Shown piece by piece: positions 35,427-43,721 of a DNA stretch of 64,000 nt (the first letter of the stretch is position 1; each line of letters opens with the position of its first letter). This DNA is from CBDAQV01 sp965199335 (lineage in GTDB: Bacteria > Pseudomonadota > Alphaproteobacteria > CALMVH01): contig CBDAQZ010000004.1 in assembly GCA_965199335.1 (NCBI GenBank), forward strand, positions 496,001 through 560,000. The letters run 5' to 3'. The position numbers and the translations under genes were made by a program. The notes below the pieces were generated by a model. That model did no database searches. It was given only the letters and a program-made list of their open reading frames with translations, and was not told the DNA's origin.

Positions 35427-35762
35427 TCAAAACCGATCACATTCACCAAGTGATCGAAACTCCCAAGTTCTAACGTCAAGTTTTTGAGGGCAATTATAAA
35501 CGCCTTCAATCTGGTCGGCGCGCCATAGACCACCCGCCTGACACGAGTACGGGCCAATCAGATGAAACGAGGCCGACATCTGACAACGCAAGCACAACGT
35601 CAGCGTAGTCAAAGCCAAAGCCAAAGCCAAAGCTCCAAAGCCGGCAAGACTAAGCACGACAATAGATTTTCCTGGTTTAACTCGAAGAAACATAAAGAAT
35701 TCTAGCAAAGACACGCACCAAAAATAGCCCACAACCTTAATGCTCAATACTATATCCCAGAA
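35427..35762 (-). pseudogene. Membrane protein truncated at a rearrangement junction
   Basis: Reading on the minus strand, two hydrophobic helices (IKVVGYFWCVSLLEFFMFL; SIVVLSLAGFGALALALALTTL) are followed by a soluble part with four cysteines (LCLRCQ, PYSCQ, YNCPQ, ECDRF). To the right the frame runs straight into antisense sequence of a repeat fragment of the giant gene, so the original N-terminus and promoter appear to be lost. Possible starts are TTG or GTG codons near 35720-35745. AT-rich. Confidence 0.45.
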
Positions 35763-36175
35763 CCCGACCGGCGGCACGGGGGAGCTGGTGTTCGCCACCG
35801 GCCCCAGCATCGGGCTGGGCAACCAGTCGCCGACGACAGCGTCGAATATGGCGGCGCGGGAAATAAGAATTCAATTAAAGGTTGTGTGACGTCGAACGAT
35901 AACTGGCCGTTACATAAGATCGTCCCATAGGCAGGAAATTACTGTTGTATTCCCGTTGTGGGTGTGGAAGAAAGATGGGAATAAAGGACCAAAAAATGAA
36001 CAGCAGGCGTCATCCTTCGTTCGCGAAGACTTGGCTTACTTTTATGGCGCTGATATCGGTTGGCATTCCATCGCAATCGCAGGCGCAATCTACTCCTCTG
36101 TCTTCGCCGCAAGTTTCTGACAAGGGCAGCATACAATCCCCAATCAACTGCGATGCGTCACATGGTGGCCCGGCA
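35763..36175 (+). repeat. Block A: repeat end, C-terminal tail, leader and signal-peptide start
   Basis: This ~413-base block is the counterpart of 37199-37609. It begins inside the GC-rich protein repeat (GGCACGGGGGAGCTGGTGTT), passes a 23-codon tail, the shared leader GGCAGGAAATTACTGTTGT and the first ~60 codons of the small gene. Compared with block B it has a one-base deletion near 35830 that breaks the repeat frame, plus scattered changes. Confidence 0.85.
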
Positions 36176-36638
36176 TCCCTTGAGCCGCTGACAAAAGACC
36201 AATTGCTAAAGGCAATAGCGGCCACAAGCTATCGCGAGAAGTTGCTCGACAAATGTGAAACAGCAAGAGAGTTTCATATCAAGTTTAATGAGCCAATTAG
36301 CAGTCCCAATAACGTACAACACGTGTTTAACTCAAGAAAAAATAATGACGACCTTCGTGTGGGACTATATTTTGTCTTCCCCCGACCAAAATAAAAATGG
36401 AAATATCTCATCTATAGATCTAATCATATTTCCAACATCTGTTTGCTTGACTTTAGAAGAGTTTAGTCAATCATTTGGACAAACCCCCAAACTTATAGGT
36501 GGATACACTCCACACCATATAAATTCATATTATTATTCTCATAAAAATAGTCAGAAGGTTGATGAAATCAAAACTACGATTAGTTCCGATCAAAGTTGCG
36601 TGCGCGAAATTAGGTTTACAGAGGAGCTGAAGAAGTAA
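35996..36638 (+). pseudogene. Small partner gene, upstream copy, frameshifted
   Basis: Starts with a Sec signal peptide (MNSRRHPSFAKTWLTFMALI...SQAQ) after AAGGACC. It then matches the intact partner at 37623: REFHIKFNEPI here, KRFHIKFGEPI there. Near 36386, in the run CCAAAATAAAAATGG, one base is missing and the frame ends; the next frame continues the homology (NGNISSIDLIIFPTSVCLTLEEF to the end at 36638). The last base of the stop overlaps the next ATG (TAATG). The A-rich slip site could also allow ribosomal frameshifting, but a simple indel is likelier. Confidence 0.7.
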
Positions 36639-37367
36639 TGTCAATATATGACGGAGATAATCTCTATGTTTCGGATCAACCCCTAGATCTCCTCATAAGA
36701 GCAGCTTTTCCTCCCAATTTTTCGGGAATAACTACTTTATGTAATTTAGTTTATGATTCATCGATTCTTGTTAATGAATTAAATGCATTTATGAATTTTA
36801 CTACTAAAGGTGTAATTTCTTACGGAGGTTTAAACGGGGATGCAAATGGTGAGTATTCCAAATCTTCCAATACTATCTTTTTAAGCAGTGCGATTACAGA
36901 CCCCGCCACATTCCAGCAACCTGGTCACGACCCCTGCCGCCGGCGGCAGCGTGACCGTCAACACCATCGCCGGCGCCAGCACCAACATCGTGGTGGACGG
37001 CCCGGGCAACGACACGCTGAGCTTCGTCGGCGGCACCAACTACTGGCACGTCGGCGCGGGCAACGACACGGCGACGCTGTCGGGCGGCACGACCGAGGCC
37101 TACTTCACCGGCGCGGAAAGCCAGTACACCATCACCTACAACGGCACCAGCACGGTCACGGTCAAGAACACGGCCACCAGCGCCACCGACACCTTCGCCC
37201 CGACCGGCGGCACGGGGGAGCTGGTGTTCGCCTCGGGCGCCAGCATCGGGCTGGGCAACCAGTCGGCCGACGACAGCGTCGAATATGGCGGCGCGGGGAA
37301 CGCAGACTCAATTCATGGTTGTGCGGTGGCGAACGATAATTGGCTCTTGCATAAGGTTGCAGTATAG
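36638..37367 (+). pseudogene. Internally deleted copy of the giant RTX-type gene
   Basis: The first ~90 codons (MSIYDGDNLYVSDQPLDLL...NTIFLSSAITDPATF) are homologous to the start of the intact giant protein (MTVYPGDNLSVTNPNLD...TILLPTSITDMPTLF). At about 36913 the sequence jumps, at a shared CCAGCA, into the repeat block and out of frame, losing the HExxH region and about 5 kb of middle. The repeat part then reads in another frame to a TAG at 37367, ending in a short tail (SIHGCAVANDNWLLHKVAV). Confidence 0.75.
36913..37302 (+). repeat. 390-bp block identical to part of the giant gene, copy 1
   Basis: Reads as identical, base for base, to 41949-42338 (constant offset 5036). It corresponds to about 130 codons of the third long protein repeat. 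Confidence 0.85.
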
Positions 37368-37609
37368 GCAGGAAATTACTGTTGTATTCCCGCTATGGCT
37401 GTGGAAGAACGATGGAACAAGGAGCCTAAATGAACATCAAGCGTCATACCTCGTTCGCAAAAGCCTGGCTTACTGTTTTAGTGCTGATCTCGATTAGCAT
37501 TCCATGGCAACCACGTGCGCAATCTACTCCTCTGTCTTCACCGCAAGTTTCTGACAAGGGCAGCATACAACCCCCGATCAACTGCAATGCGTCACATGGT
37601 GGCCCGGCA
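37199..37609 (+). repeat. Block B: repeat end, C-terminal tail, leader and signal-peptide start
   Basis: Counterpart of block A at 35763-36175. It joins the 3' end of the deleted giant-gene copy to the leader of the intact unit and shows that the whole unit was once tandemly duplicated. Confidence 0.85.
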
Positions 37610-37633
37610 GTAAAGGAACGAAGTGGCCTATAA
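37430..37633 (+). pseudogene. Truncated signal-peptide leader ORF before the partner gene
   Basis: A 67-codon frame with a Sec signal peptide (MNIKRHTSFAKAWLTVLVLI...PRAQS), matching the first ~60 residues of the upstream copy. It ends after HGGPAVKERSGL, where homology stops, and overlaps the start of the partner gene by 11 bases. It may be a remnant, or a short exported peptide translated before the partner gene. Confidence 0.55.
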
Positions 37634-38174
37634 ATCTAAGATTCTTATCCCTATAGGCGCAGCTACCATTGTGTGCTTGATAGCTCTTATCGTGATGCCA
37701 CCTTTCAGCATTGGCAATCCACTTTGGAAGCGTAATCTTTCTCACGCGCTTTTTGCTCAAGGATACACCGAAATCTTGGATAAAGAAGTTACTCAAAAGA
37801 GATTTCATATAAAATTTGGCGAGCCAATCTTCAATTCAAACGGATCTCAAGATATATACAACTTTATACCCAAATCTCCCAGTTTAAAATTTAACTATTT
37901 CATAGCTCCGCCCTATCCAAGAACTGACAATTCTGTTCCTCAAAATTTGCTCGGTAGTCTTACGATCAGTTCGTTTCCAGGCTGCTTTAAACTGGACGAT
38001 ATGAACGCCATTTTTGGCAAAGCAAAGCTGATTGAAAAGCACAATACAGCGCATGTCAGCAGTTACGAATACCCATCCAACAAGTTGCCGGGAGACAAGA
38101 TAATTACGCCTTCCGCCATAGTCGGGGTTGATGAGTGCGTTACTCTTCTAGTCTTTCAGGAGTTTGGCCAATGA
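37623..38174 (+). CDS. Membrane-anchored partner protein of the giant metallopeptidase-like protein
   Basis: The 183-residue product begins at GTG after AAAGGA. A signal-anchor helix lies at residues ~7-28 (ILIPIGAATIVCLIALIVMPPF); the rest should be periplasmic, with two cysteines (SFPGCFKLDD; VGVDECVTLL). No family is recognised. Its stop overlaps the giant gene start (ATGA), so the two are translated as a pair. The degraded upstream copy has a Sec signal instead of an anchor. A role as inhibitor, immunity protein or export helper of the peptidase is inferred from coupling only. AT-rich. Confidence 0.75.
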   Translation: MAYKSKILIPIGAATIVCLIALIVMPPFSIGNPLWKRNLSHALFAQGYTEILDKEVTQKRFHIKFGEPIFNSNGSQDIYNFIPKSPSLKFNYFIAPPYPRTDNSVPQNLLGSLTISSFPGCFKLDDMNAIFGKAKLIEKHNTAHVSSYEYPSNKLPGDKIITPSAIVGVDECVTLLVFQEFGQ

Positions 38175-41100
38175 CCGTGTATCCAGGCGACAACCTATCC
38201 GTAACTAATCCAAATCTTGATGCAAAATTGAGAATAAGTTTTGTGAATACGGGAGTAGATATTACGTCATTGTGCAATCTCGTGGCGACTTCGTCTATAA
38301 TTCAATACGAGCTTATGAGTTTCTACACGGCAGGCGGTTCTATCGTATACGGATCAGCCGGATCAACTTATGTAGACAAGCCCACTCCTACAATCCTACT
38401 GCCGACAAGCATTACAGACATGCCAACTTTATTTGAGAAAATGTCTCATGAGGTTGGCCATTTCATAGACGCTAGAGATAACTTTGCGAATGTCGGCTAT
38501 CCCAACGTAAGTCCTGTTTATCCAGCGGAAAATCCATATTGGGTCGCAAATAATGGAACACCATCGATACTGATGACGACTTATGGATTTATGACGGAAG
38601 GGCGAGCGCAGTATAATGCCAGCCAAGTTATCAACCAAGAGTATCAATCATCAAGTCCCGTCCCAATACCTTTTTACGTGATAATTGATCCTAATCCTGC
38701 TGTTAATGACGATAGCATTAACACAAATATTCAGCCAATCTTGGCGACAGCAAATCTTGTCCAAGCCACACCCATTCTAGCTGATTATGCCGCAGTAACT
38801 TCAGGATATATTGGCGAATACGGTGGGGGAGTGACCATCCAAGGTGTAGCTGTACCATGGGAAACGGTAACAAAAGTCCGAATCAAAACTTATTCCAACG
38901 GATCTGCCGAGAGTATTACCCTATATGACAACGATACCCAAAATCCTGACCAATGGTTGCCAACCATAAATGACTATAGCACTGCTGACTCTTCGGATTC
39001 CCCTAAAAATGATTTTAAAAGCATTCTGGATTATCAAAGCGGCAAGTCAATCATATCGGACTACAATGCTATAGGCTTGATCGGTGGCTCGCCCGCGACG
39101 GAGATAGACCAGGATTATACTGGTTTGGACGGAAGCGGTAACCTCGTCCAGACGGTGATTACATTTGCGACCGGTGGTACGGAAACAATAGCCAGCAACG
39201 GCGTTGGCGTGCTTCCGACTTTCACTTCCGCAGGTGGCGCAACCATTGCAACAACGTACACGGTCGGTTCCGGCGGTACGACACTGCCGAAGATCGCTGC
39301 CGAGTTAGGACTTGATCCTTTCCTGCTTGATGCAATGAACCCTGTCCTAAGCGCTACTGCCACGCTTGCTGTCAATACCGTGGTAAATATCTATCCAACC
39401 CTGCAGGGAACGGGAGTTCCCTCCAGCAATACCATTAAGGCCATCGATCAGCAGCACACGATGCTGTACGATTTGAGCCGCGATCGCTGGTACGAGGTCC
39501 AAGTGCCTAGCGGCAGCCCGTATGCAGGCATGCTGGAGCTTACCGACGATTACGGCGGTTCGCAGGTCCTGGATTTGAAGGAGGTCAACTCCACCACCGG
39601 CGATTTCGGGGTGGCAGCCTCCAGCGTCGCCTCGATCACCACCATCGCGCCCTTTACATACATCGCGGCGAACTATGCGGAGTACAGCTTTCCCGTCATT
39701 GCGCTGACCCAGACCAACGGCACGGTGACCTATTTCGAGCCCGGGCAGAACTATAACGTGCAGCCAGGGGACACGTACGCCTCCATCGCCTCCCTGCTGG
39801 GCGAGAACGCCACCCTGCTGAAGGCGGTCAACCCCGAAGCCGGCGCGGCACCTGCGGCAGGAACGCCTCTGCGCCTTGACCTGGGTCCTGTCAGCCCCGT
39901 TGGCCCACAGGGCACTACGGGTACGTTCAGCGAGACTTTTACCGCCTATGCGCCTGAGAGCGATTTTGTGTTCGTGCCGGTGGGAGGAAGCTTGGGAGAG
40001 CTCACCAACCTGCCGACCGAGACCAACCCCGATACCGTCTATCTTGTCGACAGCAATGACAATCTGCTGGCGACGGTTTCTAACACTACCACCTTCACCA
40101 TGTATAACGATCCGGCGAACGGCGACGACAGCTTTGCCTATGCGGATGTGAACGGCGTCAGCTATCTGCCCGGCGTCAGCGGCGCGACCATCGAGGTCGG
40201 CGACGGCGTGACCGCGACCGGGTCGGCGACCGTAACGCAAGGGTCGAATTCCGCGACCATCACCGATGTCGCGGGCGCGGCGGCGCTGATCATCAACAGC
40301 CCGGAGACGGTAAGCTGGACCGCCGGCGCGGGCACCGACACCGCCACGCTGTGGAACGGCACGACAGACATCGCGATGAGCGGCGCGCAGAGCCAGTACA
40401 CGGTGACCTATACCGCGTCGTCCAACACGCTGACGATCAAGGACAACACAGCCAGCCGCAACGGCACCAAGACGCTGACCCTGGAATACGGCAAGGGCGA
40501 GATCGACTTCGCCGATGGCACCAAGATAGGTATCGGATCGTCGAGCGATGCGACCGCCTACGGCGATGCCGACGACGATATCTTTACCCTGAATGGCGGC
40601 AACACGACCGATTACGGCGGCGGCGGCACCAACGAAGCGATCTTCATGAGCGGCGGCACGACGCCGAATGCCAGTTGGGTAATCGGCGAAAATGCGTCGG
40701 GCCAGGTAGTCATCAACGGTACGGCGGCGGGCTATGCCGGCACGGCCACGCTGTCCAACGTGCAGAAGATCGAGTTTGACAACCAGTCGGGCTCTACTTA
40801 CGGTCTCTATTCGACACCTGTTGGCGGCGGTACGATAACAATTCCCGCGCCGACTTCAGGGGCCGGGTCTGTCTTTGTGGATGGCGCCGGCACGAACACT
40901 CTAACGCTGACCCCGTACTCGAATTACGTGACGTATTGGTATGCGGGTGCAGGCAATACCACGGCGGTCGTAAACTCGACGATGTACCTGTACATGTCCG
41001 GAGCCGAGAGCAGCTATACCATCGCAGCGTCGGGTCTGACCGGCATGACGATCACCGATACCGTCGCAGGCCGTAACGGCGTCAAGACATTGCAGTTCGG

Positions 41101-43423
41101 CACTGCGCTTGGAAATGATTTTGCGATCGTCGATTTTACATCGGGTCCAGCCCTGGATATGCAATTGTTCAGCAACGATTCCGTGGTGGCGCTTTCCTCC
41201 ACGGTGGCGACGCCGGGCGCTCAGTGGCTGATGGGTGAGACGGCTTCCGGCATGGCGGTCATGAACGGCGCTTCGGCAGGCGGCAACGGCATCTTCGAAT
41301 TCCAGAACGTGCAGGAGGTAGAGTTTGAAAGCGCGACCGTCACAAACAAATACGACCTGACGGCAACGTCGGTTGCAGGATCGACGCTTACGATCGCCAC
41401 GCCTACGGATGGCTCCATCGGCACCATCGTCGTCGACGGCGCAGGCAACGATACTCTGACCTTCAGCAGTGCCGATACGAACTACTGGCACGCCGGCGCA
41501 GGCAACGACAGCGCCACCATTACAGCAGGCACGACCAACGTCTATTTCCTGGGCGCATCAAGCCAGTATGCCGTGACCTATAGCGGCAACCAGGTCACGG
41601 TGGCCGACAGCCAGGGCGCGCGCAACGGCGCCAAGACCCTGACGCTGACCGGCGGCGCGACCACGCTGGTGTTCAGCGATACCTCGCTGGCGCTGTCGAA
41701 TACCGGCGCGACCGATACCGGGGGCGCGGGCAACGATACCTTCTATGTCGGCAATGCCAACATCACGATCAACGGCGGCGCCGGCAGCGACCGCGCTGTG
41801 TTCGGCAACGGCACCGACAGCCTGCCCGACGAGCCCTGGCTGATCGGCGAGACCGCATCGGGCCAGGTGACCGTCAGCGGCCCGACCGTCGGCTACAACT
41901 ACACCGCGACCCTGACGGGGATCGAGCAGATCCAGCTGGGCGGCGGCACCAGCAACCTGGTCACGACCCCTGCCGCCGGCGGCAGCGTGACCGTCAACAC
42001 CATCGCCGGCGCCAGCACCAACATCGTGGTGGACGGCCCGGGCAACGACACGCTGAGCTTCGTCGGCGGCACCAACTACTGGCACGTCGGCGCGGGCAAC
42101 GACACGGCGACGCTGTCGGGCGGCACGACCGAGGCCTACTTCACCGGCGCGGAAAGCCAGTACACCATCACCTACAACGGCACCAGCACGGTCACGGTCA
42201 AGAACACGGCCACCAGCGCCACCGACACCTTCGCCCCGACCGGCGGCACGGGGGAGCTGGTGTTCGCCTCGGGCGCCAGCATCGGGCTGGGCAACCAGTC
42301 GGCCGACGACAGCGTCGAATATGGCGGCGCGGGGAACGACACATTCAACATCGGCAATGCCAGCGTCGCGATCAACGGCGGCGCCGGCACCGACCTTGCC
42401 ATCATCGGCAACGCCACCGACAGCCTGCCGGACAAGTCCTGGCTGATCGGCGAGACCGCCTCGGGCCAGGTGACCGTCAGCGGGCCGACCGTGGGCTACA
42501 ACTACACCGCGACGCTGACCGGCATCGAGCTGCTGCAGCTGGGCGGCGGCACCAGCAACCTGCTGACCACGCCGGTCGCCGGGGGCAGCCTGACGGTCAA
42601 CACCCTGCCGGGCGCCAGCACCAACATCGTGGTGGACGGCGCGGGCAACGACGCGCTGACCTTCGCCGGCAGCACGAACTACTGGCATGTCGGCGGCGGC
42701 AACAATACGGCAATTTTGTCGGGCGGGACGACCGAGATCTACTTCACCGGCGCGTCGAGCCAGTACACCGAGACCTATAACGGCGCCAGCGTGCTGACTG
42801 TGAAGAACACCGCCACCAGCGCCACCGAGACGCTGACCCTTTCCGGCGGCACGGGCGAGCTGGTGTTCGCCAGCGGCAACACTATCGGGCTGAACAGATC
42901 GGGCGATGCGACGATCTATGGCGGCTCGACAGCCGCGACGCTGACCGGCACGTCAGGCGCGGACACGATCTATGCCGGATCGGCCGCGGACACGCTGGTG
43001 GGCAATGGCGGGAGCGACACGTACGAGATCGGCGCCGGCACCACGACCGAGACCATCGTCAACGGCCTGAGCTCGAGCAACACCGCCGCCGGCAATCTGG
43101 GTTTCACCGGGTCGCTGGTGTCGTCCGACCTCTGGTTCGCCAGGTCGGGCAACAACCTGGTGGTGGATGTGCTGGGCACCACGCGCCAGGCGGTGGTGCA
43201 GAACTGGTACGCGACCGGGGACGCCTATGCCCAGACCGGCGAGATCCTGTCCGCCGACAGCCTGAAGCTGGATACGGCGCTGGGCAACCTGGTGACGGCG
43301 ATGGCGACGTTCTCGACCAACAACGCGACGTTCAATCCGCAGACCACGACGAACACGACGCTGACCAACAGCAGCTTCTACGGGACGCTGTCGACGACCG
43401 ATCACAGTTCGTGGCACAGCTAA
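38171..43423 (+). CDS. 1750-residue RTX-type secreted protein with HEVGH metallopeptidase-like and LysM-like domains
   Basis: The ATG at 38171 overlaps the partner stop; 38135 is in frame but lies inside the partner gene. Residues 1-~230 include HEVGHFID (93-100) and TEGRAQYN (142-149), a plausible HExxH...E zinc site. LysM-like segments lie near 360-412 and 526-571 (YNVQPGDTYASIASLL). From ~700 come long repeats of 183-204 residues, each with a W[LV][IM]GE[TN]ASG motif (Trp codons at 40676, 41225, 41837, 42440). GGAGNDTF motifs and the C-terminal LWFARSGNNLVVDVLG / NWY segment are RTX type I secretion features. The first kilobase is AT-rich, the repeats GC-rich. No transporter genes are nearby. 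Target unknown; cell wall or a rival cell surface is suggested by LysM. Confidence 0.85.
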   Translation: MTVYPGDNLSVTNPNLDAKLRISFVNTGVDITSLCNLVATSSIIQYELMSFYTAGGSIVYGSAGSTYVDKPTPTILLPTSITDMPTLFEKMSHEVGHFIDARDNFANVGYPNVSPVYPAENPYWVANNGTPSILMTTYGFMTEGRAQYNASQVINQEYQSSSPVPIPFYVIIDPNPAVNDDSINTNIQPILATANLVQATPILADYAAVTSGYIGEYGGGVTIQGVAVPWETVTKVRIKTYSNGSAESITLYDNDTQNPDQWLPTINDYSTADSSDSPKNDFKSILDYQSGKSIISDYNAIGLIGGSPATEIDQDYTGLDGSGNLVQTVITFATGGTETIASNGVGVLPTFTSAGGATIATTYTVGSGGTTLPKIAAELGLDPFLLDAMNPVLSATATLAVNTVVNIYPTLQGTGVPSSNTIKAIDQQHTMLYDLSRDRWYEVQVPSGSPYAGMLELTDDYGGSQVLDLKEVNSTTGDFGVAASSVASITTIAPFTYIAANYAEYSFPVIALTQTNGTVTYFEPGQNYNVQPGDTYASIASLLGENATLLKAVNPEAGAAPAAGTPLRLDLGPVSPVGPQGTTGTFSETFTAYAPESDFVFVPVGGSLGELTNLPTETNPDTVYLVDSNDNLLATVSNTTTFTMYNDPANGDDSFAYADVNGVSYLPGVSGATIEVGDGVTATGSATVTQGSNSATITDVAGAAALIINSPETVSWTAGAGTDTATLWNGTTDIAMSGAQSQYTVTYTASSNTLTIKDNTASRNGTKTLTLEYGKGEIDFADGTKIGIGSSSDATAYGDADDDIFTLNGGNTTDYGGGGTNEAIFMSGGTTPNASWVIGENASGQVVINGTAAGYAGTATLSNVQKIEFDNQSGSTYGLYSTPVGGGTITIPAPTSGAGSVFVDGAGTNTLTLTPYSNYVTYWYAGAGNTTAVVNSTMYLYMSGAESSYTIAASGLTGMTITDTVAGRNGVKTLQFGTALGNDFAIVDFTSGPALDMQLFSNDSVVALSSTVATPGAQWLMGETASGMAVMNGASAGGNGIFEFQNVQEVEFESATVTNKYDLTATSVAGSTLTIATPTDGSIGTIVVDGAGNDTLTFSSADTNYWHAGAGNDSATITAGTTNVYFLGASSQYAVTYSGNQVTVADSQGARNGAKTLTLTGGATTLVFSDTSLALSNTGATDTGGAGNDTFYVGNANITINGGAGSDRAVFGNGTDSLPDEPWLIGETASGQVTVSGPTVGYNYTATLTGIEQIQLGGGTSNLVTTPAAGGSVTVNTIAGASTNIVVDGPGNDTLSFVGGTNYWHVGAGNDTATLSGGTTEAYFTGAESQYTITYNGTSTVTVKNTATSATDTFAPTGGTGELVFASGASIGLGNQSADDSVEYGGAGNDTFNIGNASVAINGGAGTDLAIIGNATDSLPDKSWLIGETASGQVTVSGPTVGYNYTATLTGIELLQLGGGTSNLLTTPVAGGSLTVNTLPGASTNIVVDGAGNDALTFAGSTNYWHVGGGNNTAILSGGTTEIYFTGASSQYTETYNGASVLTVKNTATSATETLTLSGGTGELVFASGNTIGLNRSGDATIYGGSTAATLTGTSGADTIYAGSAADTLVGNGGSDTYEIGAGTTTETIVNGLSSSNTAAGNLGFTGSLVSSDLWFARSGNNLVVDVLGTTRQAVVQNWYATGDAYAQTGEILSADSLKLDTALGNLVTAMATFSTNNATFNPQTTTNTTLTNSSFYGTLSTTDHSSWHS
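41949..42338 (+). repeat. 390-bp block identical to 36913-37302, copy 2
   Basis: Lies within the third long repeat of the giant gene, in the same orientation as the upstream copy. Confidence 0.85.
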
Positions 43424-43439
43424 GGCATTTCCACTAAAC

Positions 43440-43464
43440 CTCCAGCCCCTTGTATCGGCTGGAG
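43440..43464. terminator. Hairpin after the giant gene
   Basis: CTCCAGCC (43440-43447) pairs with GGCTGGAG (43457-43464), 16 bases after the giant gene stop, followed only by AATTT. A weak terminator for the plus strand, or for the tRNA on the minus strand. Confidence 0.5.
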
Positions 43465-43468
43465 AATT

Positions 43469-43543
43469 TGGTGGGCGCGACAGGGATTGAACCTGTGACC
43501 CCTACCATGTCAAGGTAGTGCTCTACCGCTGAGCTACGCGCCC
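43469..43543 (-). tRNA. tRNA-Val (GAC anticodon)
   Basis: On the minus strand the acceptor GGGCGCG pairs with CGCGCCC, the loop TTGACAT carries anticodon GAC (43509-43511), and GGTTCAATCC forms the T-loop. CCA is encoded at 43469-43471. The 3' end faces the accessory region, the usual side for an integrated island. Confidence 0.95.
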
Positions 43544-43721
43544 ATGTCCAATGGGAAGGTGCCCTGCGTAGCATTGCCGGCCCTGGCTTGCAACAATCTT
43601 GCCGCCTGTTTTTTGCCGCCGCCGCCGCAAGCCCGATCTTGACATCCGTGCCCGGCGCAGGCTCTTTCTACAGTGAAAAAATACGCGTTGCACACAGCAA
43701 CCCCAGGTGAGGAAAACCCAA

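Noticed and set aside
41558..42688. Minus-strand frame opposite the giant gene repeats
   Set aside because: Follows the periodic GC-rich repeat; composition reflects the repeat rather than a gene.
40676..42905. Repeats as a CRISPR array or tandem DNA satellite
   Set aside because: Units are 549-612 bases, in frame and diverged in protein sequence; they are protein repeats.
29568..43543. Integrase, transposase or att direct repeat marking a mobile element
   Set aside because: None found on either strand by reading; the island idea rests on composition and position only.
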